Counted from the first letter of the stretch, positions 46,754 to 56,488 are shown. The stretch is DNA of 64,000 nucleotides from Caulobacter sp. CCUG 60055 (GCF_022750545.1 NZ_PUIC01000001.1:434001-498000), one strand, 5' to 3'. Made by a program: numbers and translations. The notes: generated by a model from the sequence alone, not told the origin.

Positions 46754-47740
46754 TCAGACCAGGGCCAGGGCCAGGGCGTAGACCGCCGGATCGACGTTGC
46801 CGCCGGACGCCACGACCACGGCGGTCCGGCCGTCAAGGGCGAGCTTGCCGCTCAGCAACGCGGCCAGCGCCGTCGCCCCGCCCGGTTCGATCACCAGCTT
46901 GAGATGGCGGAAGGCGAACGCCATCGCCGCCAGGGCCTCGTCGTCCGACACCGTCAGCGCGCCGCTGAGCTTGCGCTTGTTGAGCGGGAAGGTCAGCGCC
47001 CCCGGCCGCGTCATCAGCAGGGCGTCGCACAGGCTGGGCCCGGGCGGGACGATCTCGACGATCTCGCCGGCCGCCAGGCTGCGGCCGTGGTCGTCGTAGC
47101 CCTCGGGTTCGACGGCGTAGAGCGCGGTCGCCGGGGACAGGGCGTCAAAGGCCAACCCGACGCCGGCGATCAGGCCGCCGCCCGAGGCCGGGCTGAGCAG
47201 CAGATCGGCCTTGGTCTCCAGGGCCTCCAGCCGCCGCGCGACCTCCAGGCCGATGGTGCCCTGGCCGGCGATGACGTAGGGGTCGTCATAGGAGGGCACC
47301 ACGACCGCGCCCGTCTTGGCGGCGACGGCGGCGGCGATCACCTCTCGCGATTCGGTGAAGCGGTCGTAGGTGACGATCTCGGCGCCCCAGGCGCGCGTGG
47401 CGTCCATCTTGATCGTCGGGGCATCCGCCGGCATGACGATCACCGCCTTGATCCCCAGCAGGTGCGCGGCCGCGGCGGCGCCCTGGGCGTGGTTGCCGGA
47501 CGAGAAGGCGACGACCCCGCGGCCGCGCTCCTCCTCGGTCAGGCTGGACAGGCGGTTGAACGCGCCGCGGAACTTGAACGATCCGGTGCGCTGGAGGGTT
47601 TCGGCCTTGACGAAGACCTTGCCGCCGACGGCGGCGTCGAGGACGTCGGAGCGCAGCAGCGGCGTTTCGACCGCGAAGCCGCGCAAACGGTCGGCCGCCG
47701 CGAGAACGTCGGCGAAGGCGGGAAGCTGAACTTGAGGCAT
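46754..47740 (-). CDS. Threonine/serine dehydratase-like PLP enzyme
   Basis: A 328-residue fold-type II PLP enzyme. The PLP Lys56 lies in RTGSFKFRGAFNRL. FSSGNHAQGAAAAAHLLGI, the SPASGGGLIAGVG phosphate loop and VVASGGNVDP are also present. It has no C-terminal ACT-like regulatory domain, so it is a catabolic or housekeeping dehydratase, or possibly a serine racemase, rather than biosynthetic IlvA. It would release ammonia and a 2-oxoacid. Transcribed leftward, 58 bases after the TetR gene; whether TetR controls it is unknown. Confidence 0.9.
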   Translation of the reverse strand: MPQVQLPAFADVLAAADRLRGFAVETPLLRSDVLDAAVGGKVFVKAETLQRTGSFKFRGAFNRLSSLTEEERGRGVVAFSSGNHAQGAAAAAHLLGIKAVIVMPADAPTIKMDATRAWGAEIVTYDRFTESREVIAAAVAAKTGAVVVPSYDDPYVIAGQGTIGLEVARRLEALETKADLLLSPASGGGLIAGVGLAFDALSPATALYAVEPEGYDDHGRSLAAGEIVEIVPPGPSLCDALLMTRPGALTFPLNKRKLSGALTVSDDEALAAMAFAFRHLKLVIEPGGATALAALLSGKLALDGRTAVVVASGGNVDPAVYALALALV

Positions 47741-47798
47741 GGCGCAGTTCTAGCGCCCCGCCCCGGCCTGGCAAGGGCCGATCGGCGCGGCGGACGCC

Positions 47799-48434
47799 TC
47801 AGTCGATCACGAGACCGTATAGCAGGCCGTCGAGCATGACGCGCTCCAGCTCGTCCTGCGGCGACCAGTTGAAGTCCGGCCGTGCGATCAGCAGCGCCGC
47901 CAGCCCGTGGACGGCCGCCCACAGGGTCTGGGCCGCGCTTTCGACCGTGCCGGTGCGCAGGCGGCCGCTGGCGGCGATCTCGGCCACCACGCCCTTGAAC
48001 CGCTCGAAGCAGAGCTCGCCCAGGTCGGTGACGAGGTCCTTCTTTTCGCCGACGATCTCGCGCGGCGTGGCGCAGAACACGATCAGGTAGGCGTTCGGAT
48101 TGTCGAGCGCGAAGCGCATATAGGCCTCGAGCATCAGCCGCACGCGGGCCACCGGGTCGACCGGGCGGGCGGCGATCTCGGTGTTGATGGTCAAAAGACT
48201 GCGGATCGACTGCTCGCAGATCTCCATGAGGATTTCCGCCTTGTCGCGGAAATGCATGTAGAGCGCCGTCGAAGACACTCCGACCTCGTCGGCGATCTTG
48301 CGGATGGTGGCGCCTTCGTAGCCCTCGGCGATGAAGATACGCTCCGCCGCCTCGAGGATCTCCGCGCGGCGCAGATGACCGTCGCCCTTCGCCTTGCGGG
48401 CCGATTTGGCAGGTTTCTTGAGCGTGATGGTCAC
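47799..48434 (-). CDS. TetR-family transcriptional regulator
   Basis: A 211-residue repressor-type protein. A lysine-rich tail precedes the helix-turn-helix (about 25-70: ILEAAERIFIAEGYEGATIRK then VGVSSTALYMHFRDKAEIL). The C-terminal ligand domain contains LWAAVHGLAALLI, common in the AcrR/TetR_C_25-like group. The GTG at 48434 has GGAGGG ten bases upstream; a TTG at 48467 would lengthen it. It is divergent from the rRNA methyltransferase gene. The ligand is not predictable. Confidence 0.9.
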   Translation of the reverse strand: MTITLKKPAKSARKAKGDGHLRRAEILEAAERIFIAEGYEGATIRKIADEVGVSSTALYMHFRDKAEILMEICEQSIRSLLTINTEIAARPVDPVARVRLMLEAYMRFALDNPNAYLIVFCATPREIVGEKKDLVTDLGELCFERFKGVVAEIAASGRLRTGTVESAAQTLWAAVHGLAALLIARPDFNWSPQDELERVMLDGLLYGLVID

Positions 48435-48564
48435 GAAAACGGCTCCCTCCCACCGATGGACCTTCAACTAAACGGGAATCACGCTGTTGTCGCAAGGTGA
48501 ACATGCCGCAGGTCACGTTCGCGACGACTGGACTTGCCCGCCCCCCCGGGCTTAAGGCGGACGC

Positions 48565-49479
48565 ATGACCGCTTCCGCCCGCCCGCCCGCCGTCGCCCCC
48601 GCGCCGATCGTCATGCGCACGACGGCCTGGAAGGACTACGCCCTGATCGACAGCGGCGACGGGCGCAAGCTGGAGCGCTACGGACGCTACCGCGTGGTCC
48701 GCCCCGAGCCGCAATGCCTGTGGCGGCCCCGCCTGGACGCCGCCGCCTGGGCCGGGGCCGACGCCGTCTTCGACCCCACCGACGAGGACGAGGCCGGCCG
48801 CTGGCGTTTCTCCCGGCCGCCGGCCGAGACCTGGCCGCTGGCCTGGGGGGACGTGCGCTTCCACGGCCGCTTCACCGCCTTCCGCCACCTGGCCTTCTTT
48901 CCCGAGCAGGCCGCCAACTGGTCATGGCTGGACCAGCGGGTCAGAAACTCAAAAGAGCCTCTGAAAATATTGAATCTGTTCGGCTATACCGGCGTCGCCA
49001 GCCTGGTCTGCGCCGCCGCCGGCGCCGCGGTCACCCATGTCGACGCCTCCAAGAAGGCCATCGGCTGGGCGCGCGAGAACGCCGCGCTGTCCAAGCTGGA
49101 GGACCGGCCGATCCGGTGGATCTGCGAGGACGCCCGACGCTACGTCCAGCGCGAGGTCAAGCGCGGCTCGCGCTATGACGGCGTCATCCTCGACCCGCCG
49201 AAATACGGGCGCGGCCCGACCGGCGAGGTCTGGCGGCTGTTCGAGGATCTTCCCGAACTTCTTGGCCTATGCGCCGAGCTTCTTTCAGAAAAAGCGTCGT
49301 TTCTCATCCTCAACGCCTATGCCGAGCGCATCTCCGGCCTGTCCCTCGCCGGCCTGATGGCCGGGCATGCGGCCGGGCGCGGCGGCGCGATCGACTGGGG
49401 CGAGCTGGCGCTGATGGAGGAAGGCGGCGAGCGCGGCGTCGGCCTGTCGTTCTTCGCCCGCTGGAGCGGCCAGCCATGA
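48565..49479 (+). CDS. Class I SAM-dependent rRNA methyltransferase (RlmI-like)
   Basis: A 304-residue methyltransferase. Motif I is LNLFGYTGVASLVCAAAGA, with an acidic SAM-ribose contact in THVDASKKAIGWARENA, and motif IV is ILDPPKYGRGPTGEVW. This combination marks the COG1092 branch, whose E. coli members modify 23S rRNA. The N-terminal part is not a full PUA domain, so the target may differ. Its stop overlaps the start of the next methyltransferase gene as ATGA, making a two-gene RNA-modification operon. Confidence 0.88.
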   Translation: MTASARPPAVAPAPIVMRTTAWKDYALIDSGDGRKLERYGRYRVVRPEPQCLWRPRLDAAAWAGADAVFDPTDEDEAGRWRFSRPPAETWPLAWGDVRFHGRFTAFRHLAFFPEQAANWSWLDQRVRNSKEPLKILNLFGYTGVASLVCAAAGAAVTHVDASKKAIGWARENAALSKLEDRPIRWICEDARRYVQREVKRGSRYDGVILDPPKYGRGPTGEVWRLFEDLPELLGLCAELLSEKASFLILNAYAERISGLSLAGLMAGHAAGRGGAIDWGELALMEEGGERGVGLSFFARWSGQP

Positions 49480-50267
49480 CCGTGCGCCAGATCACCTCGC
49501 TGTCGAACCCCACCGTCAAGTCCGTCCGCGCCCTGCACATGCGCAAGGAGCGCGAGGAAAGCGGCCTGTTCCTCGCCGAGGGCCTGAAGATCGTCGTCGA
49601 GGCCCTCGACACCGGCCACGCCCCGCAGATCCTGCTCTACGGCCCCGAGGCCAGGGACCATCCGGTGCTCAGGCGCGCCGTCCAGGCCGCCGTCGCCGCG
49701 GGCGGCGAGGTGATCGAGGTCAACCGCGACATTCTCGAAAAGGTGTCGCGGCGCGACAACCCGCAGACCGTCGTGGCGGTGTTCAGGCAGGCGTTCGTCC
49801 CGCTGGAGGCCCTGCGCCCGCACAGCGCCAAGTGCTGGGTGGCGCTGCAGGCGGTCCGCGATCCCGGCAACCTGGGCACCATCGTGCGGACGGCCGACGC
49901 GGCCGGCTGCGGCGGGGTCATCCTGGTCGGCGACTGCTGCGATCCCTATTCGGTCGAGGCGGTGCGGGCCACCATGGGTTCGATCTTCGCCGTGCCGCTG
50001 ATCAAGACCGGCGTCGCCGAGTTCATCGCCTGGCGCCAGTCGTGGCCTGGCTCCGTGGTCGGCACCCTGCTGACCGCCTCGGTGGACCATCGCCACGCCC
50101 AGTACCAGCACCCCGCCCTGATCCTGATGGGCAACGAACAGGCGGGCCTGCCGCCCGAGCTGGCCGCCGTCTGCGACGTCAACGTCAAGATCCCGATGCG
50201 CGGCCGCGCCGACAGCCTCAACCTGTCGGTCGCCACCGGCGTCATGATCTACGCCGCCACGGACTAG
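49476..50267 (+). CDS. TrmH/SpoU-family RNA 2-prime-O-methyltransferase
   Basis: A 263-residue SPOUT enzyme. An N-terminal substrate-binding domain (TSLSNPTVKSVRALHMRKER then GLFLAEGLKIV) precedes the knotted catalytic domain. The knot motifs are ALQAVRDPGNLGTIVRTADAAG, LILMGNEQAGLP and IPMRGRADSLNLSVATGV. The arginine of NLGTIVRTAD and the asparagine of SLNLSVA are the usual catalytic and SAM residues. It could modify rRNA or tRNA. It is translationally coupled to the RlmI-like gene and convergent with hrpB, sharing CTAG at the stops. Confidence 0.92.
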   Translation: MTVRQITSLSNPTVKSVRALHMRKEREESGLFLAEGLKIVVEALDTGHAPQILLYGPEARDHPVLRRAVQAAVAAGGEVIEVNRDILEKVSRRDNPQTVVAVFRQAFVPLEALRPHSAKCWVALQAVRDPGNLGTIVRTADAAGCGGVILVGDCCDPYSVEAVRATMGSIFAVPLIKTGVAEFIAWRQSWPGSVVGTLLTASVDHRHAQYQHPALILMGNEQAGLPPELAAVCDVNVKIPMRGRADSLNLSVATGVMIYAATD

Positions 50268-52732
50268 GTTCCGCGCGGCTTGGCGCGGGTGGTGGGCGCG
50301 GCGGCGGCCGGGTCCTCGGGCCAGACGTGACGGGGATAGCGCCCCTTCATCTCGACGCGGACCGCCTTCCACGAGCCCGCCCAGAAGCCAGGCAGGTCCT
50401 TGGTCACCTGCACCGGCCGCCGCGCCGGCGACAGCAGCGCCAGCGTCAGCGGCGCCCGGCCGTCGGCCACGGCGGGATGCGCGGCCAGCCCGAACAGCTC
50501 CTGCACCCTGATCTCGATGCGCGGACCGCCCTCGGCGGCGTAGTCGATCGACGCCCGCGTGCCGGTCGGCGCGGTCCAGGCCGCCGGGAGCAGCCGGTCG
50601 AGCCCTTGCCGTTCGGGCCAGGACATCAGCCCAGCCAGCGCCCCGGCGAGGGCGTGGTCGTCCAGGCCGGCCAGCGTCGAGCGGCCGGCGACCAGCGGCG
50701 CCAGCCAGTCGTCGAGCCGGGCGATCAACGCCGCCTCGCTCATGTCGGGGGCGGCCGATTCGTCCAGGCCGCGCGCGAAAGCGACCCTGGCCCGCAGGGC
50801 CTGGCTCTGCTCGCCCAGATTCAGGGCCGAGAGCCCTTCGTGGCGCACCCGGTTCAGCAGCACCTCGGCAATCAGGGCGGGATCGGGCCGGTCCAACAGC
50901 CTCTCCTCGACGATCAACCGCCCAAGACGGCGGACCCGGCGGGCGCGCACCCGCCCCTTGGGGTCGGTCTCGACGCGGTCCTCCTCGATGATCTGGCCGG
51001 CGAAGGCCTCGGCCAGGGCGGCGGGCTCCAGCGGCGCGGCGAGCAGGACGCGGTCGCGGCTGGCCCCGCCGCCCAGTTCGGCCACCGCCAGCCAGGGCTC
51101 GCGCGCAAGCGCGTCGGTCGGCTCGACATAGACGCCGCGGCCGGTGACCAGCTGGAACTCGCCCGCGCCGCCGCGAGCCTTGGCCACCCGTTCGGGATAG
51201 GCCTCCGCCAGGAGCAGGCCGTCGTCGGGCGGTTCGGCCTCCTTCGTCCCGCCTCCAGGCCCGCGCGCGGCCTCGCCCGCCGTCCGGGCCCAGCGGTCGG
51301 CCAGCGCCCGCGCGTCGCGCGCCCGGGGACCGCTCTCGCGCTCGAACCGCTCCAGCCGGCGACGCAGGTCTGCGTCGGCGCCGCCCAGCCCCCGCTCGGT
51401 CAGCAAGGCGGCGACCAGGGCCGCCCTGCGGCCGGCGCCGCGCCGGGCGCCCCACACCACCATGTGCGCCAGCCGGGGCGGCAGCGGCAGGCCGGCGATC
51501 GCCCGGCCATGCGCCGTCAGACCGCCGGCCGCATCGAGGGCGTCGAGCCGGAACAGCAGGTCTCGCGCCTCAGCCATCGCCGCCGCCGGCGGCGGATCGA
51601 GGAAGGCCATGCCGTCGGCGTCCCGCGCGCCCCAGCGGGCGAGGTCGAGCGCCAGCCGGGCCAGGTCGGTTTCGAGAATCTCCGGACGGGCGAACGCCGG
51701 CAGCGCCCGGGTCTCCGGCTCGTCCCACAGGCGGTAGCAGACGCCTGGGCCGGTGCGGCCGGCCCGTCCGCGCCTCTGGTCGGCGGCGGCCTGCGACACG
51801 CGAACGGTCTCCAGCCGCGTCAGCCCGCTGGCCGGATCGAAGCGCGGCGCGCGGACCAGGCCGCAGTCGACGACCGCCCGCACCCCCTCGATGGTCAGGC
51901 TGGTCTCGGCGATCGAGGTGGCCAGCACCACCTTGCGCACGCCCGGCGCGGGCGGGGCCACCGCCCGGTCCTGGTCGCGCACGTCGAGCGCGCCGTAGAG
52001 GGGCGCGATCTCCAGGCCCGGCAGGCGGACAGTGTCGCGCAACACCTGCTCGACGCGGCGGATCTCTCCCTGCCCCGGCAGGAAGACCAGGACGCCGCCC
52101 TCCTCCTCGGCCAGGGCCTTGCCGACGGCGCGGGCCGCCTGGTCCTCGATGCGCCGCTGCGCGTCGCGCCCCAGATAGCGGGTCTCGACCGGGAACATGC
52201 GTCCCTGGCTCTCGATCACCGGCGCCTCGCCCAGCAGCCACGCGACCCGGGCGCCGTCCAGCGTCGCCGACATCGCCAGCAGGCGCAGGTCGTCGCGCAG
52301 CAGCGTCTGGCTCTCCCGGGCGAAAGCGAGACCCAGGTCGGCGTCGAGGCTGCGTTCGTGGAACTCGTCGAACAGCACGGCGGCGACGCCGTCCAGGCCG
52401 GGATCGTCCAAGATCATGCGGGTGAAGACGCCCTCGGTCACCACCTCGACGCGGGTCCGGGCCGACACCTTGGACTGCATGCGCACCCGGAAGCCGACCG
52501 TCTCGCCGACAGGCTCGCCCAGGGTGCGGGCCATGCGGTCGGCCGCCGCCCGTGCGGCCAGACGCCGCGGCTCGAGCACGATGATCCTGCCGCCCGCCGC
52601 CCAGGGCTCGTCCATCAGCGCCAACGGCACCACGGTAGTCTTGCCCGCTCCGGGCGGAGCGACCAGAACGGCGGCGTTCCGGCCCCGCAAGGCCGCTTTC
52701 AGGGACGGCAGGGCGTCGTGGATCGGCAGCAT
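50264..52732 (-). CDS. hrpB: ATP-dependent helicase HrpB
   Basis: An 822-residue DEAH-box RNA helicase. The helicase core has VAPPGAGKTTVVPLAL (Walker A), LFDEFHERSLDADLG (here DEFH), LLAMSATLDG and QRRGRAGRTGPGVCYRLW (motif VI). The C-terminal HrpB domain (about 680-822) includes LLPAAWTAPTGTRASIDYAAEG, of which the last half is diagnostic. The biological substrate is unknown in most bacteria. I chose ATG 52732 (MLPIHDALPS); upstream residues to 52927 are not family-like. Confidence 0.94.
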   Translation of the reverse strand: MLPIHDALPSLKAALRGRNAAVLVAPPGAGKTTVVPLALMDEPWAAGGRIIVLEPRRLAARAAADRMARTLGEPVGETVGFRVRMQSKVSARTRVEVVTEGVFTRMILDDPGLDGVAAVLFDEFHERSLDADLGLAFARESQTLLRDDLRLLAMSATLDGARVAWLLGEAPVIESQGRMFPVETRYLGRDAQRRIEDQAARAVGKALAEEEGGVLVFLPGQGEIRRVEQVLRDTVRLPGLEIAPLYGALDVRDQDRAVAPPAPGVRKVVLATSIAETSLTIEGVRAVVDCGLVRAPRFDPASGLTRLETVRVSQAAADQRRGRAGRTGPGVCYRLWDEPETRALPAFARPEILETDLARLALDLARWGARDADGMAFLDPPPAAAMAEARDLLFRLDALDAAGGLTAHGRAIAGLPLPPRLAHMVVWGARRGAGRRAALVAALLTERGLGGADADLRRRLERFERESGPRARDARALADRWARTAGEAARGPGGGTKEAEPPDDGLLLAEAYPERVAKARGGAGEFQLVTGRGVYVEPTDALAREPWLAVAELGGGASRDRVLLAAPLEPAALAEAFAGQIIEEDRVETDPKGRVRARRVRRLGRLIVEERLLDRPDPALIAEVLLNRVRHEGLSALNLGEQSQALRARVAFARGLDESAAPDMSEAALIARLDDWLAPLVAGRSTLAGLDDHALAGALAGLMSWPERQGLDRLLPAAWTAPTGTRASIDYAAEGGPRIEIRVQELFGLAAHPAVADGRAPLTLALLSPARRPVQVTKDLPGFWAGSWKAVRVEMKGRYPRHVWPEDPAAAAPTTRAKPRGT

Positions 52733-52926
52733 GGCGATGCAATAGCCTCGCCCTCCGGCCGCGTCACCTCTGCCTGCAAACCCGGCGCGGGCCGCACAAT
52801 CCTTGCAGGGCTCCTCGCGATGATCGCGAAAGCGTTGCGCCGCGCCGCGCGTCTCACTAACGTCCCGCGCCACAGTAACCACACGCGCAGCGTCCGGGGG
52901 CGTCATGCGCTTTAGGGGGAACCCCA

Positions 52927-54513
52927 ATGGCCGAAAACAGCGCTAGGCGCGGAAACAGGCTCTTTATAAAGAAATCCGTCGATCAAATTCAGCGCGAGGC
53001 CAATACTCACGCGCTGAAGCGGACCCTGGGGCCTGTGAACCTCGTGTTCCTAGGCATCGGCTGCATCATCGGCGCCGGCATCTACGTCATGACCGGCAAC
53101 GCCGCGGCGAACTTCGCCGGACCGGGCGTCATGCTCTCCTTCGTGATCGCGGGCGTCGCCTGCGCCCTCGCCGGCCTGTGCTACGCCGAGCTGTCCTCGA
53201 CCATGCCGGTCGCCGGCTCGGCCTACACCTATTCCTACACCACCCTCGGCGAGGTGTTCGCCTGGGTGATGGGCTGGCTGCTGGTGCTGGAATACGGCGT
53301 CGCGGCGGCCACGGTGGCGGCGGGCTGGACCGGCTACGCCACCAGCCTGCTCAAGGACGTCGGGATCATCATCCCGCCCCACCTGTCGACTTCGTTCATC
53401 CAGTCGGTCGCCCAGCCGGACGGCTCGCTGCAGTTCGTCACCAGCCACAGCTTCAACCTGGTCGGCGCGGCGGGCATCCTGCTGGTCACCGGGCTGCTGG
53501 TCATCGGCGTCTCGGAATCGGCGACCGTCAACAACGTCATCGTGCTGGTGAAGGTCGGCATCCTGCTGCTGTTCCTCGGCTTCGGGGTCTTCTACATCAA
53601 CACCGCCAACTGGCACCCCTTCATCCCGCCCAACCAGGGCGGCTTCACCTACGGATTGCCCGGGGTCTTCCGCGCCGCCTCGGTGATCTTCTTCGCCTAT
53701 GTCGGCTTCGAGGCGGTATCCACCGCCGCCGCCGAGGCCAAGAACCCGCAACGGGACATCCCCGTCGGCATACTCGGCTCGCTGGTGGTCTGCACCCTGA
53801 TCTACATGGCCGTCGCCGCCGTGCTGACCGGCGTGGTGCCGTTCAAGCAGCTCGGCGTGCCCGAGCCCATCGCCGTGGCCGTCGACGCCATGCACCTTCC
53901 CTGGTTCGCCAAGCTGATCAAGATCGGCGCCATCGCCGGCCTGTCCTCGGTGATGCTGATCCTGACCTACGGCCAGACCCGGGTGTTCTTCGCCATGGCC
54001 CGCGACGGCCTGCTGCCCAGCGTCTTCGCCCGGCTGCACAAGAAGTTCCGCACCCCCTGGATCGGCACCCTGCTGCTCGGCTCGGCCATCGCCGTCGCCG
54101 CCGGCCTGCTGCCGATCACCATCCTGGGCGACCTCGTCAGCCTGGGCACCGCCACGGCCTTCGCCATCGTCTGCATCAGCGTCATGTACCTGCGCAGCCA
54201 GCGTCCGGACCTGGAGCGTCCGTTCAAGGTGCCCGGCGGCGGCTTCTGGATCGGCAAGGCCTGGATCGGCGTCGTGCCGGTGCTCGGCATCCTGGCCTGC
54301 GGCGTGCTGGCCTATCCGCTGATCGCCGACATCATCATCAAGGCCACCCACGGCGACGCCATCCCGGCGATCCTGCTGTGCTCGTACCTGGCCATCGGCG
54401 CGGTGATCTATCTGAGCTACGGCCTGTGGAACTCGCGCCTGGCCAAGGGCCTGGACATCCTGGAGGTCGGACAAGGGCCGGTGGACGCCATCGCCCACGG
54501 GGTCGAGAAGTAG
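52927..54513 (+). CDS. APC-superfamily amino acid permease (cationic amino acid transporter branch)
   Basis: A 528-residue, roughly 14-helix membrane transporter. The first helix carries the substrate-backbone motif GIGCIIGAGIYVMTG. FFAYVGFEAVSTAAAEAKNPQRDIP is the conserved helix 6-7 region of the CAT/YhdG group, and ERPFKVPGGGFW closes the core. It imports an amino acid with a coupled ion; the exact substrate is not readable. An AGGGGGA Shine-Dalgarno precedes ATG 52927. A strong terminator follows, so it is monocistronic. The 194 bases upstream hold nothing else recognisable. Confidence 0.93.
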   Translation: MAENSARRGNRLFIKKSVDQIQREANTHALKRTLGPVNLVFLGIGCIIGAGIYVMTGNAAANFAGPGVMLSFVIAGVACALAGLCYAELSSTMPVAGSAYTYSYTTLGEVFAWVMGWLLVLEYGVAAATVAAGWTGYATSLLKDVGIIIPPHLSTSFIQSVAQPDGSLQFVTSHSFNLVGAAGILLVTGLLVIGVSESATVNNVIVLVKVGILLLFLGFGVFYINTANWHPFIPPNQGGFTYGLPGVFRAASVIFFAYVGFEAVSTAAAEAKNPQRDIPVGILGSLVVCTLIYMAVAAVLTGVVPFKQLGVPEPIAVAVDAMHLPWFAKLIKIGAIAGLSSVMLILTYGQTRVFFAMARDGLLPSVFARLHKKFRTPWIGTLLLGSAIAVAAGLLPITILGDLVSLGTATAFAIVCISVMYLRSQRPDLERPFKVPGGGFWIGKAWIGVVPVLGILACGVLAYPLIADIIIKATHGDAIPAILLCSYLAIGAVIYLSYGLWNSRLAKGLDILEVGQGPVDAIAHGVEK

Positions 54514-54540
54514 CACCCGTCCGTCGCAAGGCGAGATCGA

Positions 54541-54568
54541 AGCCCGGGCCTCGCGCCCGGGCTTTTTT
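54541..54568 (+). terminator. Intrinsic terminator after the permease gene
   Basis: AGCCCGGGC (54541-54549) and GCCCGGGCT (54555-54563) form a nine-base stem with a CTCGC loop, followed by six T. A textbook rho-independent terminator. Confidence 0.93.
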
Positions 54569-54632
54569 CTTTTCGGGCCTTTTCTAGCGGCTCCTGAACG
54601 CCGATCATGCGCGGCCATTCCAAGGAAACGCC

Positions 54633-55304
54633 GTGGACGCTTCTCCCATCAAGGCGCTGATCGCGCCGGTCACGCCCTTGCAGCAGAACTGCACGATCGT
54701 CTGGTGCGCCAAGACCAACAAGGCGGCGATCATCGATCCCGGCGGCGAGGTTCCCCGCCTGCTCAAGGCCCTGGCCGACCAGGACCTGACGCTGGAGAAG
54801 ATCTGGATCACCCACGGCCACCTCGACCACGCCGGCGGCGCGGCGGCCTTGCAGGAGGCTACGGGCGTCCCGATCGAGGGCCCGCATCCCGACGATCAGT
54901 TCTGGATCGACGACATCGGCGTCAACGGCGCGCGCTGGGGCATGCCGGACGCCCGCAGCTTCACGCCCGACCGCTGGCTGGGCGACGGCGACGTCGTCAC
55001 CCTGGGCGAGACCGAGTTCGAGGTGGTCCACTGCCCAGGCCACACGCCCGGACACGTGGTGTTCTTTCATCGCCAGGCGCGTTTCGCCCAGGTTGGCGAC
55101 GTGCTGTTCAAGGGCTCGATCGGCCGCACCGATTTCCCGCGCGGGAACTTCGACGACCTGATCGCCTCGATCACCGGCAAGCTCTGGCCGTTAGGCGGCG
55201 AGGTCCAGTTCGTGCCTGGCCATGGCCCGATGTCGACGTTCGGGGCCGAACGGAAGTCGAACCCCTACGTCTCGGACCTCGCCGTCGAATCGATGGAGGT
55301 CTAG
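54633..55304 (+). CDS. Metallo-beta-lactamase-fold hydrolase (glyoxalase II-like)
   Basis: A 223-residue zinc hydrolase. The HxHxDH motif is THGHLDHAGG; the third His is in HCPGHTPGHVVFF, the bridging Asp in QVGDVLFKGSIGRTD, and the last His in VPGHGPMST. The GRTD block after the Asp is typical of the YcbL-type glyoxalase II branch, which hydrolyses thioesters such as S-lactoylglutathione. The start is GTG at 54633 with AAGGAAA upstream. It is convergent with ybjQ, sharing four bases at the stops. Confidence 0.9.
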   Translation: MDASPIKALIAPVTPLQQNCTIVWCAKTNKAAIIDPGGEVPRLLKALADQDLTLEKIWITHGHLDHAGGAAALQEATGVPIEGPHPDDQFWIDDIGVNGARWGMPDARSFTPDRWLGDGDVVTLGETEFEVVHCPGHTPGHVVFFHRQARFAQVGDVLFKGSIGRTDFPRGNFDDLIASITGKLWPLGGEVQFVPGHGPMSTFGAERKSNPYVSDLAVESMEV

Positions 55305-55624
55305 GCCGCCGGCTCGACCACCACGGCGGTGCCGTAGGCCAGGACCTCGGTGATGCCCTCCATGATCTCGTTGGCGTCGTAGCGCATGGCGATGACGGCG
55401 TTGGCGCCCTGTTCCTGGGCGTGCTGGATGAGGTGCTCATAGGCCTCCTGGCGCGCCTGCTCCGCCAAGTTCACGAAGACCGACAGCTTGCCGCCGAACA
55501 GGCTCTGAACGCCGCCGGCGAAATTGCCGAGGACGCTGCGCGAGCGGACCGTGATGCCGCGGACGACGCCGATATGCCGGACGACGCGATAGCCCGGCAG
55601 ATCGTTGGTGGTGGAGACGAGCAT
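55301..55624 (-). CDS. YbjQ/UPF0145 family protein
   Basis: A 107-residue protein of the YbjQ family. It contains VVRGITVRSRSVLGNFAGG, where VRG and the RS/R pattern are diagnostic, LFGGKLSVFVNLAEQARQEA and GANAVIAMRYDANEI, then AYGTAVVVEP. Members form pentamers in crystal structures; no activity is known. ATG 55624 gives family length. It is divergent from the OmpR-type regulator gene, with 126 bases between. Confidence 0.92.
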   Translation of the reverse strand: MLVSTTNDLPGYRVVRHIGVVRGITVRSRSVLGNFAGGVQSLFGGKLSVFVNLAEQARQEAYEHLIQHAQEQGANAVIAMRYDANEIMEGITEVLAYGTAVVVEPAA

Positions 55625-55750
55625 TGACGATTGTCCTTCATCCAAATTGGAGGGTGCGCCGCATTTGACCTGTTGCGCCGCGTTTCCTCCAGTAGCGTCC
55701 GTGTTACGAGTCTGAAATCGGCCGGCCATCCGGCGCTGACACAAGACGGT

Positions 55751-56488
55751 ATGGACGACATGGACATCGGCGCGCAGCGGAGCGCCCGCATTCTGATGGT
55801 GGACGACGACCCCGGCATCCGGGATGTCGTCTCCGACTTCCTGATCAAGCACGGCTACACGGTCGAGACCGCCGCCGACGCGGCCGGCATGGAGCGCGTG
55901 CTGAACCAGGGCCCCGTGGACCTCTTGGTCCTCGACATCATGCTGCCGGGCGAAGACGGTCTGGCCATCTGCCGGCGGCTGGCCCGCCCGGAGGGCCCGG
56001 CGATCATCATGCTCTCGGCCATGGGCGAGGAGACCGACCGCATCGTCGGCCTCGAGCTCGGCGCCGACGACTACCTGCCCAAGCCCTGCAATCCGCGCGA
56101 GCTGCTGGCCCGCATCCGGGCGGTGCTGCGCCGCCGCCAGGAACCGCGCGGCGGCGAAGGCGCCCTGGGCGCCGGGGTCGAGTTCGCCGGCTGGCGGCTG
56201 GACCTGGTGCGCCGCGAGCTGCGCACGCCGCAGGGCGTGGTGGTCAACCTGTCGAGCGGCGAGTTCTCGCTGCTGCGCGCCTTCGTCGAACGGCCGCAAC
56301 GGGTGCTGACCCGCGACCAGCTGCTCGATTTCGCCCGCGGCCCCGACACCGAGGCCTATGACCGGGCCATCGACGTGCAGATCAGCCGCCTGCGCAAAAA
56401 GCTGGAGGACGGCGCCGGCGGCCAGGAGCTGATCCGCACCATCCGCAACGAAGGCTACATGTTCACGGCCAAGGTGACGCGCACGTGA
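55751..56488 (+). CDS. OmpR-family response regulator
   Basis: A 245-residue regulator. The receiver domain (about 12-125) has the acidic pair MVDDDPG, the phosphoacceptor Asp in LLVLDIMLPGEDG, and the Lys in YLPKPCNPREL. A winged helix (about 150-243) follows with RELRTPQGVVVNLSSGEFSL and QISRLRKKLEDG. The Shine-Dalgarno is poor, but ATG 55751 gives a normal N-terminus. Its last codons overlap the GTG of the kinase gene as GTGA, so the two are coupled. Target genes may include the EF-hand gene downstream. Confidence 0.95.
   Translation: MDDMDIGAQRSARILMVDDDPGIRDVVSDFLIKHGYTVETAADAAGMERVLNQGPVDLLVLDIMLPGEDGLAICRRLARPEGPAIIMLSAMGEETDRIVGLELGADDYLPKPCNPRELLARIRAVLRRRQEPRGGEGALGAGVEFAGWRLDLVRRELRTPQGVVVNLSSGEFSLLRAFVERPQRVLTRDQLLDFARGPDTEAYDRAIDVQISRLRKKLEDGAGGQELIRTIRNEGYMFTAKVTRT

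Noticed and set aside
49832..52915. 1027-codon plus-strand frame antisense to hrpB
   Set aside because: hrpB has all helicase motifs on the opposite strand. The frame is compositionally a shadow.
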